Shown here piece by piece: positions 6,295-10,208 of a stretch of 10,208 nt of DNA. The stretch covers positions 1 to 10,208 of the forward strand of contig DBYI01000021.1 in NCBI GenBank assembly GCA_002310115.1, written 5' to 3'. Every line of letters starts with the position of its first letter. Within the stretch, counting starts at the first letter, position 1. The position numbers were made by a program, and so were the translations under genes. This DNA is from Ruminococcus flavefaciens. Its GTDB lineage: Bacteria > Bacillota > Clostridia > Oscillospirales > Ruminococcaceae. The notes under the pieces were generated by a model. That model did no database searches. It was not told the origin of the DNA and saw only the letters and a program-made list of their open reading frames with translations.

Positions 6295-6333
6295 AACAAG
6301 CCGACTTTATCACTATAATAAAGTCGGCTTGTT
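6295..6333. terminator. Strong bidirectional hairpin terminator
   Basis: A perfect 16-bp stem (6295-6310 with 6318-6333) with a 7-nt loop sits between convergent genes. The run after it is only T-rich (TTCTTGATTCTT), so termination relies on the stem. Confidence 0.8.
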
Positions 6334-6356
6334 CTTGATTCTTAAATATTCAGCAT

Positions 6357-7466
6357 TTACTTTTTTCTAAGATATTTGAATTCATCGGCTACACTCTTTC
6401 TATGTTTTGTCGCGCCTCTGAAAAATCTGTAAAAGTATGCGAGAGGTATAAGGAGCTTGCTTTTAGTTACCCATGGGACTGACACTTCAAGTGCACTCAT
6501 AGGAGGAAAAAAACGATACAAAAGGAACTTGACTTTTGAACCTCTCCCCTTATACTTAACCATATTCTCAATATGATTATTTCTATTTCCATAAGTTCCT
6601 GACATAACATAATAATCAAGCAGCTTCTTATCCTCAATGCTCAATTGTTTCATAGAGAAAACTTTAATCGCAAGTTCACGGTTATTACGTTCAAAATCTT
6701 CAATGTTGAGCTTCTTTAACTCTGCCTTGATATATTTCCAGTCAAGTAAATTTCCGAATTTTCGTAGGAATATATATGTGTCAACAAGCGAACGAACTCC
6801 TGTACCGCCTAATGTAAAATGCTTATATTCATGTGCAAGCATAAACAGGTAAAACTCCTCATTGCTGAAGTGATAACCATATTCATTTATGTCATCTTCC
6901 AGCATTCTGCTTTTTATTCCTTTGTAATAATCTGCCATGGGACCGACTTGATACTCCATAAATAATTCGCCATGCATTTCAAAATTATATATTGGCTCTT
7001 TAAGATATTCGTCCACGGCTTCACGTTCAGCTTTAAGTTCAAATCCGAACTCTCTCATGATGTCTTTCACATCATCGCGTCTGGAATCGTCAATAAGTAT
7101 ATCATTGTCTGACATCTGCCTCATACCGAGGCTTGGGTACCAATCCTTTAAAATACAGCCTTTAAGCGGCATATACCATATCTTTTCGGCTTCAAATCGT
7201 TTAAATATCATCGTCCTTTCAGCATCAAGAAGAATGTTTTTTCTTATAGCTTTTTCTTTAGCCTGCGTAAAATCATTATCCTTTATACCTGATGACTCCA
7301 AAGCGTAAGCAACGCAAGCCGATAGTATATGTTTCTGACATACTTCCAAAAGATTTGGAAGATCAAGTGCTTCAACACGCTTCTGCTTAGGTGTCTTGCC
7401 ATTTATTGCACAAGCTGTCAAATATATCATATCTGATGCATTTTTCCTGAATTCACACTTTTCCAC
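6357..7466 (-). CDS. Uncharacterised nucleotidyltransferase family protein (NTP_transf_5 type)
   Basis: A 369-residue protein of the nucleotidyltransferase-fold family seen near polysaccharide and secondary-metabolite loci, whose substrate is not established. Numbered from the GTG at 7466: PLKG (100-103) and LKDWYPSLGMRQMSDND (106-122) match the conserved core, with D120 and D122 as the presumed metal-binding pair. FMEYQ (169-173) would supply the third acidic residue (E171). AHEYKHF (211-217) and the GTGVRSLVD block (221-229) match the helical half. The open frame could begin at a TTG at 7496, but AGGGGG at 7473-7478 sits 6 nt before the GTG at 7466, which I choose. The C-terminus is basic. 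It follows galE but has its own promoter, so it is probably not strictly co-transcribed. A role in surface glycan synthesis is inferred from the neighbours. Confidence 0.8.
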   Translation of the reverse strand: MEKCEFRKNASDMIYLTACAINGKTPKQKRVEALDLPNLLEVCQKHILSACVAYALESSGIKDNDFTQAKEKAIRKNILLDAERTMIFKRFEAEKIWYMPLKGCILKDWYPSLGMRQMSDNDILIDDSRRDDVKDIMREFGFELKAEREAVDEYLKEPIYNFEMHGELFMEYQVGPMADYYKGIKSRMLEDDINEYGYHFSNEEFYLFMLAHEYKHFTLGGTGVRSLVDTYIFLRKFGNLLDWKYIKAELKKLNIEDFERNNRELAIKVFSMKQLSIEDKKLLDYYVMSGTYGNRNNHIENMVKYKGRGSKVKFLLYRFFPPMSALEVSVPWVTKSKLLIPLAYFYRFFRGATKHRKSVADEFKYLRKK

Positions 7467-7517
7467 TTTATGCCCCCTGTGATTAAAAAGCTTCAAAAAA
7501 TAAAATTAATATAGTTA

Positions 7518-7546
7518 AGTATATCATATCATTGTACATAATACAA
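7518..7546 (-). promoter_or_regulatory. Promoter of the nucleotidyltransferase gene
   Basis: TTGTAT (7541-7546), 17 bp, TATACT (7518-7523) on the minus strand. Start near 7511 leaves a leader of about 45 nt with the AGGGGG ribosome site. It lies just beyond the galE terminator. Confidence 0.65.
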
Positions 7547-7556
7547 GCATATTTGA

Positions 7557-7580
7557 AAGCTCGGGCAACTGCCCGAGCTT
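7557..7580 (-). terminator. Terminator of the rfb-galE operon
   Basis: A perfect 10-bp GC-rich stem, AAGCTCGGGC (7557-7566) with GCCCGAGCTT (7571-7580), and an AACT loop. It begins 4 nt after the galE stop. The T-run on the minus strand is short (CTTTCAAAT), so read-through into the next gene is possible. Confidence 0.8.
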
Positions 7581-7583
7581 TTA

Positions 7584-8603
7584 TCATTTTTTATACCCAT
7601 TAGGATTATTCTTCTGCCAGTTCCACGAGTCACGGCACATATCCTCAAGAGTCCTTTCAGTTTTCCAGCCAAGCAATTTCCATGCCTTGTCAGCATTTGC
7701 ATAAAGCTCGGCAAGATCGCCTTCACGTCTTGCACCGTATACATGATTCACTTTGATATTATTGACCTTTTCAAATGTATCAACTATCTCAGTAACACTG
7801 TATGGAGTACCTGTTCCTAAATTAAATATCTCTACGCATTGATTTGCAAGAATATAGTCGATAGCCTTTACATGACCTTTTGCAAGATCAACAACATGGA
7901 TATAGTCGCGTCTGCATGTACCATCAGGAGTTGGATAGTCCTTGCCGAAGATTGTTAGGCATTCACGCCTGCCAACTGCAACCTGAGATACATAAGGCAT
8001 AAGATTGTTCGGTATTCCCTGAGGATCTTCACCAATCATACCAGATTCATGAGCTCCAATAGGGTTAAAGTAACGAAGAAGTATTACTGAAAGTTCCTTA
8101 TCAGCCTTAGCTGCATCCTCAAATATCTGCTCCATCATTGATTTAGTCCAACCATAGGGATTTGTACAAACTCCACGTGGCATTGTTTCAAGATATGGAA
8201 CAGGATTTGTTTCACCATATACAGTCGCAGAAGAACTGAAAATAATATTTTTCACATCAAACTTCTCCATTGTCTCAAGAAGGGAAAGTGTTGTATCAAT
8301 ATTATTCCTATAGTACATTACAGGCTTATTCACAGACTCTCCTACTGCTTTAAGGCCTGCAAAATGAATTACAGCATCTATCTTATTTTCACTAAAAACT
8401 TCTTCAAGCTTTGCATTGTCTTTGATATCAAAGTTATAGAGTTTTACCGACTTGCCTGTTATCTTTTCAACTCTTTTAATTGCCTCAGGCGAGCTGTTAG
8501 AGTAGTTGTCTGCAACTACCACATTATAGCCGGCATTTAATAGTTCAACTGCTGTGTGGGAGCCAATATAGCCAGCTCCGCCTGCCAAAAAAACTGTTGC
8601 CAT
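7584..8603 (-). CDS. galE: UDP-glucose 4-epimerase
   Basis: Interconverts UDP-glucose and UDP-galactose in the cytoplasm with bound NAD, supplying UDP-galactose for surface polysaccharide and linking to galactose use. It is 339 residues, the usual length. The Rossmann motif is GGAGYIGSH (8-16), FAGLKAVGES (81-90) follows, and the catalytic serine block is SSSATVYGE (123-131). The YxxxK pair is Y150 and K154 in NPYGWTK, then LRYFNPIGAH (176-185) and CRRDYIHVVDLA (230-241), all typical of GalE. It is the last gene of the operon: rfbC ends 30 nt upstream and AGGAG lies 7 nt before the ATG. A terminator follows directly. Epimerases acting on UDP-GlcNAc/GalNAc share these motifs, so dual specificity cannot be excluded. 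Confidence 0.96.
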   Translation of the reverse strand: MATVFLAGGAGYIGSHTAVELLNAGYNVVVADNYSNSSPEAIKRVEKITGKSVKLYNFDIKDNAKLEEVFSENKIDAVIHFAGLKAVGESVNKPVMYYRNNIDTTLSLLETMEKFDVKNIIFSSSATVYGETNPVPYLETMPRGVCTNPYGWTKSMMEQIFEDAAKADKELSVILLRYFNPIGAHESGMIGEDPQGIPNNLMPYVSQVAVGRRECLTIFGKDYPTPDGTCRRDYIHVVDLAKGHVKAIDYILANQCVEIFNLGTGTPYSVTEIVDTFEKVNNIKVNHVYGARREGDLAELYANADKAWKLLGWKTERTLEDMCRDSWNWQKNNPNGYKK

Positions 8604-8633
8604 TATTTATCTCCTATCAAGATAATGATTGTA

Positions 8634-9242
8634 TCAAAATTTAAAAGTTTTCTCAAGTGTATCCCACTTCTTATCCTTATCACTTAGATTAAGAAGTGTT
8701 CCATCCTCAAGAGCATAACCGTCGCTGTCAGCATTTCCTTTATATTCACCAACGACCTCAGGCCATATTATACCTATAGCAGGGTCATTCCATGCAAGAC
8801 CGCCTTCATCGTTAGGATGATAAAAATCATCACATTTATAGCAGAACTCAGCGAAATCACTGAGTACAAGGAAACCATGTGCAAATCCCTTAGGAATAAG
8901 GAACTGCTTCTTATTTTCCTCATTTAGTTCTACGCCATACCATTTGCCATATGTTTTTGAATCTTTTCGAAGATCAACAACAACGTCAAAAACTCTGCCC
9001 TTTATAACTCTTACAAGCTTTGTCTGAGGAAACTGCTTCTGAAAATGAAGTCCACGAAGGACACCCTTTGAAGAACCCGATTGATTATCTTGTACAAACA
9101 CAATATCAATTCCTGCCTCAGCCATATCTCTCTGACTATAAGTCTCAGAAAAATATCCTCTGCTGTCACCGTGAACTGCCGGAGTGATTACACAAAGTCC
9201 TTCAATTCCGCCAACATTCTTCTCAACTTTAATCTGTCCCAT
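8634..9242 (-). CDS. rfbC: dTDP-4-dehydrorhamnose 3,5-epimerase
   Basis: Third step of dTDP-L-rhamnose synthesis: double epimerisation of dTDP-4-keto-6-deoxyglucose. The 202-residue cupin protein has DSRGYFSETY (26-35), QDNQSGSSKGVLRGLHFQ (51-68) with the catalytic histidine H66, K75, then VVVDLRKDSKTYGKW (87-101) and IPKGFAHGFLVLSD (116-129). CYKCDDFYHP (134-143) carries the presumed catalytic tyrosine Y135, and WNDPAIGIIWP closes the domain. It is somewhat longer than the usual 180-190, with a KD-rich tail. Its ATG lies 1 nt after the rfbD stop and its ribosome site (AGGAGA) is inside the end of rfbD, so translation is probably coupled. Confidence 0.96.
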   Translation of the reverse strand: MGQIKVEKNVGGIEGLCVITPAVHGDSRGYFSETYSQRDMAEAGIDIVFVQDNQSGSSKGVLRGLHFQKQFPQTKLVRVIKGRVFDVVVDLRKDSKTYGKWYGVELNEENKKQFLIPKGFAHGFLVLSDFAEFCYKCDDFYHPNDEGGLAWNDPAIGIIWPEVVGEYKGNADSDGYALEDGTLLNLSDKDKKWDTLEKTFKF

Positions 9243-9243
9243 T

Positions 9244-10131
9244 TTACTGGATCTCCTTTAAATATCTTGAAAGCGCATCCTGCCATGTAGGAAGTGGCTT
9301 AAAACCATTTGCTACAAGCTTTGACTTGTCCAATCTGCTGTTGAAAGGCCTTACAGCCTTTGAAAGGCCATACTCAGCTGTTGTTACAGGAGTCACCTTT
9401 GTTGACATTCCTGCTTGTCTGTATATCTCTACTGTAAAGTCATACCATGAGATATATCCGCCCTCATTGGTAGCATGATAGTAGCCATACTTATCCGTCT
9501 CTGCCATATCGACAAGAAGTCTTGAAAGGTCGAGAGTATAAGTCGGCGTTCCAATCTGATCAGAAACTACACGTACTTCATCATGAGTCTTGCCCACATT
9601 CACCATCGTCTTGATGAAATTCTTTCCATTTACGCCGAATACCCATGCGATACGAACTATGAAATACTTATCGAGTGTATTAGCTACAGCAAGTTCACCA
9701 TCAAGCTTGGACTGTCCATAGACATTCTGTGGAGCATAATCCTTACAGTCAGGCTGCCAAGGCTCAGTTCCCTGACCATTGAAAACATAGTCAGTAGAAA
9801 TATATATCATCTTGCAATCAATCTTTTTGCAGACATTAGCGATATTTTTTGTGCCGTCAACGTTGATTGCCTTTACCTTGGGACGATTCTCCTCATCCTC
9901 GGCTGCATCAACTGCTGTCCAGGCAGCACAATGAATAACAACATCAGGCTTTATTTCAGATATTGTCTTTTCAACTGCTTCTGCGTTGGTGATATCAAGC
10001 TGCACATAGGGATACTTCGTTTCAATCGAAGCAAGAATATCACTACCGACACCTTCATATCCTCTCTTTGCAAGCTCGTCCATTACATCATGTCCAAGCT
10101 GTCCGCCAACACCAGTGACAAATACTTTCAT
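9244..10131 (-). CDS. rfbD: dTDP-4-dehydrorhamnose reductase
   Basis: Last step of dTDP-L-rhamnose synthesis: NAD(P)H-dependent reduction of dTDP-4-keto-L-rhamnose. The 295 residues form a short-chain dehydrogenase fold with the nucleotide-binding GVGGQLG (7-13), HCAAWTAVDAAE (68-79), ISTDYVFNG (111-119) and the catalytic Y138/K142 pair in VYGQSKLDGE. IGTPTYTLDLS (193-203) and RPFNSRLDKSKL (261-272) are standard RmlD blocks. The ATG follows the rfbB stop by 3 nt, and GAGGTG at the very end of rfbB serves as its ribosome site, so the genes are one transcript. Confidence 0.96.
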   Translation of the reverse strand: MKVFVTGVGGQLGHDVMDELAKRGYEGVGSDILASIETKYPYVQLDITNAEAVEKTISEIKPDVVIHCAAWTAVDAAEDEENRPKVKAINVDGTKNIANVCKKIDCKMIYISTDYVFNGQGTEPWQPDCKDYAPQNVYGQSKLDGELAVANTLDKYFIVRIAWVFGVNGKNFIKTMVNVGKTHDEVRVVSDQIGTPTYTLDLSRLLVDMAETDKYGYYHATNEGGYISWYDFTVEIYRQAGMSTKVTPVTTAEYGLSKAVRPFNSRLDKSKLVANGFKPLPTWQDALSRYLKEIQ

Positions 10132-10134
10132 TGT

Positions 10135-10208
10135 TCACACCTCTTTACGGTTTCCGTACCTCTTCTCGTAGTAGTTCTGATACTCGCCGCTTATGATAGT
10201 CTCCCACC
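10135..10208 (-). CDS. rfbB: dTDP-glucose 4,6-dehydratase, C-terminal end only
   Basis: The last 23 codons and stop of a gene entering from the right edge. The tail WETIISGEYQNYYEKRYGN is the typical RfbB/RmlB C-terminus. RfbB catalyses the second committed step, dTDP-glucose to dTDP-4-keto-6-deoxyglucose, immediately before RfbC. The position upstream of rfbD supports the call. The NAD-binding and catalytic parts are outside the window; rfbA may lie further upstream. Confidence 0.85.
   Translation of the reverse strand, partial: WETIISGEYQNYYEKRYGNRKEV

Noticed and set aside
7467..7496. TTG start at 7496 for the nucleotidyltransferase
   Set aside because: No ribosome site before it, and the AGGGGG site that serves the GTG at 7466 would lie inside the coding region.

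Overview
The window looks like a chromosomal segment of a rumen or gut Ruminococcus, or a close relative in the cellulosome-forming Clostridia. Two secreted proteins carry type I dockerins. The DNA is AT-rich with clear TTGACA/TATAAT promoters and AGGAGG ribosome sites, and the other genes make surface polysaccharide. The genus is inferred from the dockerin and CBM22-esterase architecture, not proven.

Layout. On the minus strand, 1-977 is the 5' part of a cellulosomal enzyme (signal peptide, CBM22-like module, dockerin, start of a CE1-type esterase). A divergent promoter region (978-1339) also serves a plus-strand family 2 glycosyltransferase (1340-2047). This gene converges on a PHP-type CpsB/YwqE-like tyrosine phosphatase (2175-2852, minus). 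Between them lie a bidirectional terminator and what looks like the 3' end (domains V-VI) of a group II intron. About 800 bp of intergenic DNA follows (2853-3662). It holds a near-consensus minus-strand promoter with a long structured leader for the phosphatase, and the plus-strand promoter of a large secreted dockerin protein (3663-5918). That protein contains two copies of a domain resembling the C-terminal domain of PrcB. A third copy continues downstream in the -1 frame (5909-6283), as if one base had been lost. After another bidirectional terminator, the minus strand carries an uncharacterised nucleotidyltransferase (6357-7466) with its own promoter. Last comes a tight operon read rfbB (partial), rfbD, rfbC, galE (10208 down to 7584).

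How the genes fit together. rfbB, rfbC and rfbD act in dTDP-L-rhamnose synthesis, and galE interconverts UDP-glucose and UDP-galactose. These activated sugars feed cell-wall or capsular polysaccharide. The glycosyltransferase, the CpsB-like phosphatase and the nucleotidyltransferase belong to families often found in such loci. The two dockerin proteins would be exported and docked on a cohesin scaffold at the cell surface. The part of the window most worth following up is 3068-6283: the phosphatase leader and the dockerin/PrcB-like protein with its broken third module.
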